Source: Treponema_C sp050937815 (GTDB lineage Bacteria; Spirochaetota; Spirochaetia; Treponematales; Treponemataceae). From it: 64,000 nucleotides of DNA. Position 1 is the stretch's first letter. Each line of letters starts with the position of its first letter. The stretch is from NCBI RefSeq assembly GCF_050937815.1, contig NZ_JACDIJ010000002.1, positions 372,001 to 436,000 on the forward strand. Direction: 5' to 3'. The notes beneath the pieces are model-generated. The model was given only the letters and a program-made list of their open reading frames with translations, searched no databases and was not told the origin of the DNA. Shown piece after piece: positions 52,432 to 60,462 of the stretch. Made by a program: the position numbers and the translations under genes.

Positions 52432-53151
52432 TTAATCCGCCCAGCCGATGCTTAACGGAATTTGTACCCTGCCGGATTCGGCCGGTTGTCCTGCCGCATT
52501 TTGGGCTTCCGAACTCGGTGAAACAAGGTCGCCGCCGCTTACTTCGGCGGTACTCGGCGCCACGGCCGTCGAAACGGGGCTTGTTGCCGTTTGCGTATTA
52601 TGTATTTGCGGCGGAACTACACTTCCTTTAGCAGTGACAGATGCCCCTGACCCCTTTGATACTGCAATGCCTAAAAAGTTCTCATCGTCTTCTTCCGGCG
52701 GAGCAAAGGCCCAAATACCGCTTGTACTTACCAAAGAGCCGAATGCATCGATGGTTCCCGACGTACCGCGCACGGATGCGGTTGCAACAGGACTCTTTAC
52801 GGTAAAACCGACTCGCTTGTTTTCCGCGGCTTTTACGTTTGCTTTGAGCGAACCGGCATCGAGATATATTTTTGATACGTCGGCGTCGGCGCGTTCGGTT
52901 AATTGTTCCACCGTTAAACGGGATAAGGGCTGGACCGTTACCGTAGATTTTCCGATTTCCAGTACGGCTTGTGATTTAAAACCCGTCGATATCATTGTGC
53001 CCGTACCGATCTTTGTTCCGGCCTGTATCGATTCCCAGCCTTTTGCCGTTTGCATTTCGGCTTTACCGACAACGGAAACGACAACGGCATCAAGTGCCGC
53101 TACGGGTACAATAAGCGAAACAAGAAATAAGAAAAAAACTGTTTTTTTCAT
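52432..53151 (-). CDS. Secreted FecR-domain protein
   Basis: This 239-residue protein has a signal peptide (TVFFLFLVSLIVPVAALD, about 4-21) and a FecR domain (about 22-135: GKAEMQTAKGWESIQAGTKIGTGTMISTG, VTVQPLSRLTVEQL, VKSPVATASVRGTSG), then a Ser/Thr/Pro-rich tail. It has no membrane anchor or anti-sigma part, so it is not a classical FecR sensor. Such stand-alone periplasmic FecR domains often neighbour CHASE2 cyclases, as here across the divergent promoter. An AGGAGG site precedes the ATG. It is last of a three-gene operon. Confidence 0.85.
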   Translation of the reverse strand: MKKTVFFLFLVSLIVPVAALDAVVVSVVGKAEMQTAKGWESIQAGTKIGTGTMISTGFKSQAVLEIGKSTVTVQPLSRLTVEQLTERADADVSKIYLDAGSLKANVKAAENKRVGFTVKSPVATASVRGTSGTIDAFGSLVSTSGIWAFAPPEEDDENFLGIAVSKGSGASVTAKGSVVPPQIHNTQTATSPVSTAVAPSTAEVSGGDLVSPSSEAQNAAGQPAESGRVQIPLSIGWAD

Positions 53152-53215
53152 TTTAACCTCCTATGGGATGACGGCTTAACCGTCTGTCGGATATCGGTTT
53201 TTTCCGATCCGAATA

Positions 53216-54361
53216 TTAAAAACTGTACAATACTTTTATATTGGCGAAAGTATAAGGTAAGCCCCGCCTTTTTTCCCAGTCAAAGAATTGCCCTGCCGCA
53301 CAGGAAACTTGGAAATCGCTCATAATTTGCCAACGAAGCGCCGTTTGCCACTGCATGCCGGAGAACCCTTTTGCTTTGTTTTTATTCATAACGTTAAAAA
53401 ATGCATCTACGCCGGCGGTGACGACAATGGGCTGTATCGGACGTATTGAGCCGACGATACCGCTTTTAATATAGCCTGCATATTTTATCGACGAATCCAT
53501 GTTTGCGGATATTAAAGTAAAGGGCGTAAAATCGCCGATATACCGTCCTGCGCTGCCGGTTGCAAAAATATTGCGCCAAGATACCATCGAAGAACGTACG
53601 GGGATAAAGGCGGTAAGTTCAAACGACGAGATATTTGAAAATTTGCTTTTTGTCAAAGCCCACGAAGTTGAAGCTATATAAAATAGCGGCCCTTTAATCG
53701 GACCGTTCAGCGCTGCCGTTAAAAAGAACGTCGGATTTCGTATTCCCGTCATTGCATACAATTCACAGGACAGCGTTTGTTGTGCAAAGAGGCGGGGGAA
53801 CGAAAAGAATATGTTTCCGATCAATATGGCGGGAGAAGCTTGATATACGTGCAGGTTTTTATGTTCAGGATTTGCCGCCGCCATGTTTGTCGTTTTATTA
53901 TTCAAAAGACCCGTAAAACCGATATAGGTTTTTGCCGAAAACGCTTTTCCGGCAATATTCAGCTCCATCCCGTCTGCCGTTTGGGAAAGTATCAAACCGC
54001 TTAGATCCCGTATGCCGAACCGTCCTAAATTGAATGTTAATTTTGCCGGACCTTCTTCATGCGCCACACTGAGCTTAAAAAGGTTTAAATCCCATACATG
54101 GGAAAATTCTTTGTTTTTTCCCGAATAGTCATATGCATAATACGTTTCCGCCGTAAAATACGAGTTGGCCGTTTCGGGCAGGGGAACGCGCATCCAAAGG
54201 GTCAGTTTGTTCGATTGATTAAAATAGGCGTTATGTAAATTACCGGTCATGCCCGTATTGTTCGATAAAAAACCGCCCCAATCAAAGGCTTGTACGGGAA
54301 GGGTAAGTGCTGCGCAGAAAAAGACTAATAGAAAAGATTTATAAAAGGTATAAGATTTCAT
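53216..54361 (-). CDS. Predicted outer-membrane beta-barrel protein
   Basis: This 381-residue protein has a signal peptide (SFLLVFFCAALTLPVQA, about 9-25) and alternating amphipathic strands rich in Tyr, Phe, Asn and Thr. It ends in a terminal Phe (NIKVLYSF), the usual barrel-assembly signal. No named family was recognised. Its start overlaps the stop of the upstream periplasmic-protein gene (ATGA), and the FecR gene follows after 64 bases. Confidence 0.7.
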   Translation of the reverse strand: MKSYTFYKSFLLVFFCAALTLPVQAFDWGGFLSNNTGMTGNLHNAYFNQSNKLTLWMRVPLPETANSYFTAETYYAYDYSGKNKEFSHVWDLNLFKLSVAHEEGPAKLTFNLGRFGIRDLSGLILSQTADGMELNIAGKAFSAKTYIGFTGLLNNKTTNMAAANPEHKNLHVYQASPAILIGNIFFSFPRLFAQQTLSCELYAMTGIRNPTFFLTAALNGPIKGPLFYIASTSWALTKSKFSNISSFELTAFIPVRSSMVSWRNIFATGSAGRYIGDFTPFTLISANMDSSIKYAGYIKSGIVGSIRPIQPIVVTAGVDAFFNVMNKNKAKGFSGMQWQTALRWQIMSDFQVSCAAGQFFDWEKRRGLPYTFANIKVLYSF

Positions 54362-54828
54362 TTTGCAGCCTCCTTACCGGTTTTGCTTTCCGCATAGTTT
54401 GCACATTTACTCATTATATACAAAGCTTCTCTACCCGTTATATAGGCATCGGGGTCGGCGTTTCCGGGTATAAAGCCGAGTGCTTTTATTTCTCTCAGTG
54501 CATAACGCGGAGATTTAAAAATACGATAATTTATACCGCCGGGAATTCGCCATACCTTTACGCACATATATGCAAAATTCTCCACCGTTAAAGGGCGGTT
54601 TTTATCTTTCAGTTTTTTAAAAGAAATAAAATCGGTTAAAGCCGCCGCCGCTTCGGATTCATTCATGTCTTCTTTGCCTAGTCCCAGATAGCTTGATGCA
54701 AAGTATGCGGCCTGATTAAACGATATTTCTTTTGCATCAATCATCGCGGTAACCTTTTCTGCAGACTGTGCTGCGGCTAAAGTACAAAAAAAGCCTAAAA
54801 AAAGACTAAAAAATATACTTTTTTTCAT
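54358..54828 (-). CDS. Hypothetical periplasmic protein
   Basis: This 156-residue protein has a signal peptide (SIFFSLFLGFFCTLAAAQS, about 4-22) and a mainly helical mature part (SFNQAAYFASSYLGLGKEDM, LTVENFAYMCVKVWRIPGG), resembling an SLH-like or EF-hand-free helical domain; no firm family. A GCAGGAGGAAATATG start is clear. It is the first gene of the operon with the barrel and FecR proteins, divergent from the cyclase gene with 44 bases between the start codons. Confidence 0.65.
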   Translation of the reverse strand: MKKSIFFSLFLGFFCTLAAAQSAEKVTAMIDAKEISFNQAAYFASSYLGLGKEDMNESEAAAALTDFISFKKLKDKNRPLTVENFAYMCVKVWRIPGGINYRIFKSPRYALREIKALGFIPGNADPDAYITGREALYIMSKCANYAESKTGKEAAK

Positions 54829-54836
54829 ATTTCCTC

Positions 54837-54865
54837 CTGCATTCGGTCTATATATATGATATACT
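54837..54865 (+). promoter_or_regulatory. Possible leaderless promoter of the CHASE2 cyclase gene
   Basis: A TATACT (54860-54865) ends seven bases before the ATG at 54873; the -35 position reads CTGCAT, which is poor. No ribosome site lies between. Confidence 0.35.
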
Positions 54866-54872
54866 AAAAAGT

Positions 54873-57671
54873 ATGGAAAAGCAAGGAAAAGAACATTTTT
54901 TTTCAGTTTTGATCAGACCGGAAATTTTAATTTGTGTGGGGGTGATTTTTTTAACCGCCCTCGGATCCTTTGCCGGAATATTCGAAAAGCTTGAGTTAAG
55001 AATGTACGACATTCTTTTGGCTGTAAAGCCGGCTGTTCCGGAACAAGAGGATATTTTAATTGTCGCCATCGACGATGCTTCTATCGGAGAGATAGGAACG
55101 TTCCCGTGGAGCCGCGATATTTTAGGCGATGCCTTAATCAGGATGCGGGAACTGGGGGCAAAAAAAGCCGTATTCGATATTGAATACGTATCCCCTTCCC
55201 AGCGGGGCATCGATCCTGTCGTGGAAAAATCTTTGCCGCAGCGCTTCGAACAATCGGAACTTAACATTGCTTCTCTCATACAGGAATTGTCCGCAGCCGT
55301 TGCCCGCGGCGATTTGCCCGCAGCATATGCTCCTGAAACGGCGCAGGATTTAATATCGTCTTATGTTGCTCCGGAATTCAGGGATTTGCAGGATGCCGTT
55401 GTCGGAAAATTGTCGCGCGACAATGATTTATATTTTGCACAAACCATTCATTTTTTCGGCGACACTTGGCTTACCGTCAATGCCGGCGATATGGGGATTG
55501 TCGTTTCCGACGAACTTATCGATTATGTTCGGAAAAATATTTTGCTGCATACGGTAACGGCGCCGCCGGGTCTTATTGCTCATGAAAACGATTTGTTTTT
55601 ATCGCAGCAGCAGTTGACACGTAAAATGACGCCTGCTCTTTTTGTTTTAATGGAACAAGCACAGGGGGCCGGTTTTACCAATGTTGTTTTGGATTCCGAC
55701 GGTGCCCGGCGGCGCATAGAGCTTTTACATGAAAGCGAGGGCTTGTATATACCGCAGCTTGTTTTTGCGCCCCTTTTAACTATGCTGCAAACGGATAGTC
55801 TTGTGCGTACTAAAAATGCGCTTATTTTAAAGGATGCTCTTTTCCCCGGAGAAAACCAGCGCAAAGATATCCGAATCCCGCTCGATTCGAACGGCCGCAT
55901 GTTGATAAATTGGATACCCGATACGTTCCGCAACAGCTTTAAAAACGAATCGGTATTTTTTTTGTATGATTTGGATAAAAAAGAACAAACGATTGTTTCG
56001 ATACTCCAAAGTCTTGCCGGATTCCGTTTGGGGCGGGGCGGTACTATGCTCGGTTATTACGACGCGGCACATTATCTGCTCGACACGTATGCGGATTTGC
56101 TTCAAACAAAAGGTATGCTCCTTAAAAATACCGAAGTGCCGTCGCGTACGGATCCGCTTTATAACGATTATTTTGAGCGCCGAAAGGCTTTTTTCACCGA
56201 TTGCGCCGAATTGACCGACCCTGTTTACGAGCAGGAAATTCTGTCGGTTTTGGATGAATTGGTAAATGATGAAAATCGTGACGAAATTAATGAAATCCGT
56301 TCTCTCGTGTCGGATAAGTTTACAAAACTTGCATCATATTTAAAGGAATACAACAGCCTTTTTGCCGAACTGCAAACATTGTATTCGGGGGCAGTGTGCA
56401 TTATCGGACATACGGCCAGCAATTCGACGGACTTGGGAACTACCCCCTTCCAAGGGCAATACCCGAATATAGGTACTCACGCCAACGTATTGAACACGAT
56501 TTTAAACAGAAGTTTTATTTTCCCCCTGCCGTGGTATGTTTCCTTCGGATTTTACGCATTATTGCTTTTTATTATTGTTTTTTTTGATCGGCAAATAAAT
56601 ATTAAAGCTTTGAACGTTATCGGTGTAACGGGGATTGTCGGCGTTCCGCTGATTGCCTTTGTGCTGATTCAATTCGGTATATATACCCCCCTTGTCGGTT
56701 CGTTTTTAGCGGTTGTTTTATCCTATATAGGAACCTCCCTTTACCGTTTTGCTTCCGCCGAAAAGGATAAAACCTTTTTACGCCGTGCGTTTTCCACATA
56801 TTTGTCCGAAAAGGTTGTAGACGAAATCGTTAATGACCCGACAAAACTCACCCTCGGCGGTGAAGAAAAAAATATTACCGCTTTGTTTACCGATATTAAA
56901 AGCTTTTCCACATTGTCCGAAAAGGTAACACCGGTTCAACTTGTTAATATCTTAAATGAATATTTGACCGATTTGAGCAATATCATTTTGAAACATGAAG
57001 GAACGATAGATAAGTATATCGGAGATGCCATCGTTTCCTTTTTCGGCGCACCTATTACCGTAGAAGATCATGCATGGCAAGCTTGTGTTGCCGCCGTACG
57101 CATGAAAGAAGCCGAAGTGCTTTTGAACCGGCGTTTGAAGGAAGCCGGCATGCTGCCTATGCCGATACAAACCCGTATCGGCATAAATACCGGAAATATG
57201 GTTGTCGGCAATATGGGAACCGATATGAAGATGAACTATACGATTATGGGAAACGATGTTAACCTTGCCGCCCGGCTTGAAGGTGTTAATAAATCCTATT
57301 CTTCATGGATTTTGGCATCCGAATCCACATGGGATGCGGCAAATTCCGGTTCCAAGGCGGGAACGCTGTTAGGGCGCCGGTTGGATCGGGTACGTGTTAT
57401 CGGAATTGAAAAACCCGTACAGTTATATAATATTATGGGAGTAAAAGCGGAGTTAAGCGATGACTGTATCGAGTGTGTAAAAGTTTTTCATGCCGGTTTG
57501 GACCGCTATTTGCAAAAGGATTTTGCAGGCGCAAAAAAACTGTTTGAAACCGCCGTTCATATTCTTCCTGAAGACGGCCCTTCTCAAGTATTTGCAACCC
57601 GCTGCCAAGAATTCATAAAAACGGGTGTTCCAGAGAATTGGTCGGGGGTTTTAACTATGACGACAAAGTAG
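54873..57671 (+). CDS. CHASE2-domain adenylate cyclase (class III)
   Basis: This 932-residue sensor has an N-terminal membrane segment (about 11-30), a large extracytoplasmic CHASE2 domain (about 35-500), three membrane segments (about 545-630) and a class III cyclase domain (about 660-850). The catalytic Asp pair is in FTDIKSF near 670 and GDAIVSFFG near 715; the substrate Lys is in TIDKYIGD, and the Asn and Arg in GNDVNLAARLEG near 795. The Lys suggests ATP rather than GTP. A TPR-like tail follows. It would make cAMP on sensing a periplasmic signal, perhaps through the divergent FecR and barrel proteins. Confidence 0.9.
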   Translation: MEKQGKEHFFSVLIRPEILICVGVIFLTALGSFAGIFEKLELRMYDILLAVKPAVPEQEDILIVAIDDASIGEIGTFPWSRDILGDALIRMRELGAKKAVFDIEYVSPSQRGIDPVVEKSLPQRFEQSELNIASLIQELSAAVARGDLPAAYAPETAQDLISSYVAPEFRDLQDAVVGKLSRDNDLYFAQTIHFFGDTWLTVNAGDMGIVVSDELIDYVRKNILLHTVTAPPGLIAHENDLFLSQQQLTRKMTPALFVLMEQAQGAGFTNVVLDSDGARRRIELLHESEGLYIPQLVFAPLLTMLQTDSLVRTKNALILKDALFPGENQRKDIRIPLDSNGRMLINWIPDTFRNSFKNESVFFLYDLDKKEQTIVSILQSLAGFRLGRGGTMLGYYDAAHYLLDTYADLLQTKGMLLKNTEVPSRTDPLYNDYFERRKAFFTDCAELTDPVYEQEILSVLDELVNDENRDEINEIRSLVSDKFTKLASYLKEYNSLFAELQTLYSGAVCIIGHTASNSTDLGTTPFQGQYPNIGTHANVLNTILNRSFIFPLPWYVSFGFYALLLFIIVFFDRQINIKALNVIGVTGIVGVPLIAFVLIQFGIYTPLVGSFLAVVLSYIGTSLYRFASAEKDKTFLRRAFSTYLSEKVVDEIVNDPTKLTLGGEEKNITALFTDIKSFSTLSEKVTPVQLVNILNEYLTDLSNIILKHEGTIDKYIGDAIVSFFGAPITVEDHAWQACVAAVRMKEAEVLLNRRLKEAGMLPMPIQTRIGINTGNMVVGNMGTDMKMNYTIMGNDVNLAARLEGVNKSYSSWILASESTWDAANSGSKAGTLLGRRLDRVRVIGIEKPVQLYNIMGVKAELSDDCIECVKVFHAGLDRYLQKDFAGAKKLFETAVHILPEDGPSQVFATRCQEFIKTGVPENWSGVLTMTTK

Positions 57672-57712
57672 ATACGACTTCGAGTTAGAGAGGACATAAA
57701 GCTGCATTGAAC

Positions 57713-57773
57713 ATACAGCTATTAGCTGTATAGGCCGGATTCCAAAGGTATTGCAAGCCGGCGCAGCAATACC
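57713..57773. repeat. Two hairpins between the cyclase and YbaK genes
   Basis: ATACAGCT-ATT-AGCTGTAT (57713-57731) is an 8-bp stem with a 3-base loop. GGTATTGC (57747-57754) pairs with GCAATACC (57766-57773). Neither has a T tract. The 185-base gap between the convergent genes holds nothing else recognised. Confidence 0.45.
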
Positions 57774-57856
57774 GGCTAAGCCCTAAGCGGTGCGGACAAC
57801 TGCGGCCGGCTTATTGCCAATAAAAGAGCAGGGTGAACCGTCGGCTTAAAGACCTG

Positions 57857-58342
57857 TCAGTCGAGTGTCAAGTCGGCGCTTTGTGCACCGCAGGCTTGTA
57901 TCAGATTTTCGGGCGAAAGTCCAAGCTGGATGCCGCGCACCCCTGCACTTACATAGACGGTTTTGTGCATCAAGGCGCTTTCATCGATAAAGGTCGGATA
58001 GCGGCGCTTCATTCCGATGGGAGAACAGCCGCCGCGCACATAGCCTGTCAGCTGCAAAAGAGAATCAGGCTTTACGCTTTCCAAACTTTTTGCACCGCAG
58101 AAGCTGCGCGCTTTTTTAAGATTTACTTCTTTATTCGCCGGAACGCAAAATACCCGTATTTCCTTCGATTCGCTTTGCATAACGATCGTTTTAAAAACGC
58201 ATTCGGGGTCAAGGCCTGTTTTTTCGGCCACGCGGTTTGCCGCTCCGAGTTCAAGCTTGTGTTCGGTATTGTCCTCGTATTCTGCCGTCGTATAGGGTAT
58301 ATTCAGCCTTTCCAAAATGCGCATAGCGTTTGTTTTTGTCAT
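57857..58342 (-). CDS. ybaK: Cys-tRNA(Pro)/Cys-tRNA(Cys) deacylase YbaK
   Basis: YbaK hydrolyses cysteine wrongly charged on tRNA-Pro. The 161-residue protein is family length, with the key Lys in PECVFKTIVMQ near 50, KKARSFCGAKSLESV near 77-90 and GGCSPIGMKRRYPTFID near 104-120. It complements the editing domain of the prolyl-tRNA synthetase encoded 24 kb away. The ATG at 58342 follows a short-leader promoter, and AGAGG just upstream may also serve as a weak ribosome site. Confidence 0.9.
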   Translation of the reverse strand: MTKTNAMRILERLNIPYTTAEYEDNTEHKLELGAANRVAEKTGLDPECVFKTIVMQSESKEIRVFCVPANKEVNLKKARSFCGAKSLESVKPDSLLQLTGYVRGGCSPIGMKRRYPTFIDESALMHKTVYVSAGVRGIQLGLSPENLIQACGAQSADLTLD

Positions 58343-58349
58343 AGCCTCT

Positions 58350-58378
58350 ATTGTAAGCTAAAAGGCTGCGAATGTACA
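58350..58378 (-). promoter_or_regulatory. Short-leader promoter of ybaK
   Basis: On the minus strand TGTACA (58373-58378), 17 bases, TACAAT (58350-58355), seven bases, ATG at 58342. The -35 box matches that of the GerMN gene. Confidence 0.55.
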
Positions 58379-58405
58379 TATATGTGTTTCCCTCTAAAAG
58401 TGGTT

Positions 58406-58432
58406 CTCTCTAAAACTGAAGGTTTTAGAGGG
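58406..58432. repeat. 11-bp hairpin with CTCTAAAA repeats upstream of ybaK
   Basis: CTCTCTAAAAC (58406-58416) pairs with GTTTTAGAGGG (58422-58432) around a 5-base loop; one pair is a T-G wobble. A third CCTCTAAAA lies at 58391-58399. It is located between the divergent ybaK and TraB genes; role unknown. Confidence 0.45.
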
Positions 58433-58467
58433 CTTCCGCAGATTTTGTGAAAAACATAACGGCCGGC

Positions 58468-58496
58468 TTGTAACTTCAAACCGGTCATGATATACT
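58468..58496 (+). promoter_or_regulatory. Promoter of the TraB/GumN gene
   Basis: TTGTAA (58468-58473), 17 bases, TATACT (58491-58496). It predicts a leader of about 75 bases ending in GGAGG. Confidence 0.6.
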
Positions 58497-58577
58497 CCGT
58501 TTATACGGTGCGGAGCTTGTATACAGGGGTTTCGCCGGCAAACATGCCTATCATTACTTATTGTGGAGGATGCCGCA

Positions 58578-59519
58578 ATGAACAGGGTCGGATTAATGAA
58601 AAAAGTTTTTATATCGCTGCTTTTTTGTTTTGCGTTTATAAGTTGTACGACAACTGCGCCGGTTAAGACGAAAGCGGTGCTGATTGAACATCCCGAACGT
58701 TTTTTTTGGGAGCTGAAAAATTCTGCCGGATCCGTATACATACTGGGAACGATACATTTCGCCGATAAAACTTTTTATCCGTTGGAAGAAAAAGTCTTAA
58801 ACGCTTTCGATTCTGCCGATACATTGGTAAGCGAATTGGGCGGTAAAGATGAGTTGCTTGCAGTTGTCGTCAAATTACAAGAACGAATGATTAAAAATAT
58901 AAACAGAGAACCGGAAAAAAATCTGGCAGTTTTTTTATCGGAAAGCGAAATAGAATTTTTATATGAAAATTTGGGAAAAAAAACCGCCGAATCTATGTTT
59001 GTATTTAATCCGTGGATTCTTAATATAGTACTCGGAGAACTGGTTTCGCAGGAAGCGAAGTTGAATCCTGCAGACGGTATTGACCTTTATCTTATAAATC
59101 GGGCGCAGGATAGAAAAATCGAAGCACTTGAAACGGCCGACCGTCAGCTTGATGTACTGTCGGCCGGCACTTTTGAAGAACAACTGCAAGTATTGCGCGG
59201 TTCAATACGGGACTTGCATGATACGAATACGGCCGTTTCTCTTATACGCACATTACGGGAATTGTATTTGAACAATGATAAAGAAGGCCTTTCAAAATTT
59301 ATATTCGAAAAGTCTACACTGCCGTCGGGTGTTTCGGAAGAATATAAACGGCACTATATTAACCTTCTTTTTACCGAACGGAATATCGAATGGGCGGATA
59401 AAATCGATAACTATCTTAAAAAGGACGGTACGACATTTATCTTTGCCGGTGCCGGACATTTTCTCGGAGAACACAGCGTATTTGAAATAATGAAACAAAA
59501 AGGATTACTCGAAATATAG
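58578..59519 (+). CDS. TraB/GumN-family lipoprotein
   Basis: This 313-residue lipoprotein has a lipobox (LLFCFAFISC, Cys near 23). The TraB/GumN (PF01963) fold shows SVYILGTIHFADKTFYPL near 47-64, a central helical region, and a C-terminal TFIFAGAGHFLGEHSVFEIMKQKG near 285-308. The two GTxH/GxGHxxG histidine motifs and glutamates are the putative metalloprotease site of Tiki/TraB relatives. A GGAGG site fixes the ATG at 58578. It is a single gene. Confidence 0.85.
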   Translation: MNRVGLMKKVFISLLFCFAFISCTTTAPVKTKAVLIEHPERFFWELKNSAGSVYILGTIHFADKTFYPLEEKVLNAFDSADTLVSELGGKDELLAVVVKLQERMIKNINREPEKNLAVFLSESEIEFLYENLGKKTAESMFVFNPWILNIVLGELVSQEAKLNPADGIDLYLINRAQDRKIEALETADRQLDVLSAGTFEEQLQVLRGSIRDLHDTNTAVSLIRTLRELYLNNDKEGLSKFIFEKSTLPSGVSEEYKRHYINLLFTERNIEWADKIDNYLKKDGTTFIFAGAGHFLGEHSVFEIMKQKGLLEI

Positions 59520-59534
59520 GTATTTCTCCCGCTC

Positions 59535-59563
59535 TTGACCCTGATTGCGCCCTATAGTACTAT
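59535..59563 (+). promoter_or_regulatory. Promoter of the SAM hydrolase/ECF operon
   Basis: TTGACC (59535-59540), 17 bases, TACTAT (59558-59563). The -10 box lies inside the palindrome ATAGTACTAT (59554-59563). Confidence 0.65.
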
Positions 59564-59597
59564 GGTAAAATCATTATTTTGTCATAATACTATAGGA
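59551..59597. promoter_or_regulatory. Repeat operator over the SAM hydrolase/ECF promoter
   Basis: CCTATAGTAC (59551-59560) and ATACTATAGG (59587-59596) form an inverted repeat matching at nine of ten positions. The same sites read as direct repeats ATAGTACTATGG and ATAATACTATAGG 31 bases apart, about three helical turns. They bracket the -10 box and transcription start, as a repressor site would. Confidence 0.5.
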
Positions 59598-59604
59598 AGG
59601 ATGT

Positions 59605-60462
59605 ATGGGAAAACCCTTGGTGTTTCAATCGGATTTCGGCTACGACGACGGCGCGGTAAGCGCTATGTACGGCGTTGCTTACAGCGTAGACGAATCCATA
59701 AAAGTGTTCGACGTTACGCATAATATCCCTCAATATAATATTTGGGAAGCTTCGTACCGCCTTATTCAAACCGTCAATTATTGGCCCAAGGGAACCGTCT
59801 TCGTTTCCGTTGTCGATCCGGGAGTGGGTTCGACTCGGCGGAGCATTGTCGTATTAACCGAGGCGGGACAGTACATCGTTACCCCCGATAACGGTACCCT
59901 TACCCATATCAAACGCTTAAGCTCGGTGCGCGAAGCGCGCATTATAGACGAAAGCGTAAACCGCCTGCCCAATTCCGGCGAAAGCTACACTTTTCACGGC
60001 CGCGATATATACGCGTACACGGGAGCCCGCCTTGCTTCCGGCGTTATCAGCTACGAACAAGTCGGCCCGAGCGTTGATGTCGATTCGGTTGTGGAATTGC
60101 CGATGAGTCCGCCCGTTAAAACCGAAGATTCGGTAAAGGGCAGTATCGATGTTTTGGATGTCCGCTTCGGAAGCTTATGGACAAATGTGCCGCGCACAAC
60201 CTTTAATTCGCTCGGTATAAAATACGGCGACAAGGTTGACGTGATTATCGAAAACTCGACGCGGCTTTTATACCGCAATACGCTGCGCTATGCCCAATCC
60301 TTTGACGCCGTTTATGTCGGTGAAGCCCTTGTTTATGTCAACAGCCTCGACTACATAGCCGTTGCGATCAATCAGGGCAACTTTTCAAAAGCCTACGGCG
60401 TCGGAACGGGTGCAGGCTGGACTATAACGCTGCAAAAAGAGCACAAATGTGCCGCAAACTGA
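59605..60462 (+). CDS. SAM hydroxide adenosyltransferase (SAM hydrolase), copy 1
   Basis: This 285-residue DUF62 enzyme splits S-adenosylmethionine with water into adenosine and methionine. The marks are VFQSDFGYDDGAVSAMYGV near 6-24, SVVDPGVGSTRRS near 70 (Asp and Arg), YIVTPDNGTLTHI, and the His of FHGRDIYAY near 132; these form the Asp-Arg-His water-activating triad of the family rather than a fluorinase site. A GGAAGG site precedes the ATG. It leads an operon with an ECF transporter and overlaps the ATPase gene by 14 bases. Copy 2 closes the operon. Confidence 0.9.
   Translation: MGKPLVFQSDFGYDDGAVSAMYGVAYSVDESIKVFDVTHNIPQYNIWEASYRLIQTVNYWPKGTVFVSVVDPGVGSTRRSIVVLTEAGQYIVTPDNGTLTHIKRLSSVREARIIDESVNRLPNSGESYTFHGRDIYAYTGARLASGVISYEQVGPSVDVDSVVELPMSPPVKTEDSVKGSIDVLDVRFGSLWTNVPRTTFNSLGIKYGDKVDVIIENSTRLLYRNTLRYAQSFDAVYVGEALVYVNSLDYIAVAINQGNFSKAYGVGTGAGWTITLQKEHKCAAN

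Noticed and set aside
58422..58432. GTTTTAGAG, which resembles the start of type II CRISPR repeats
   Set aside because: It is a single hairpin with no repeat-spacer array and no cas gene in the window.
59520..59604. SAM riboswitch before the SAM hydrolase operon
   Set aside because: The gap is too short after the promoter and lacks the kink-turn and conserved stems; only the operator-like repeats are visible.
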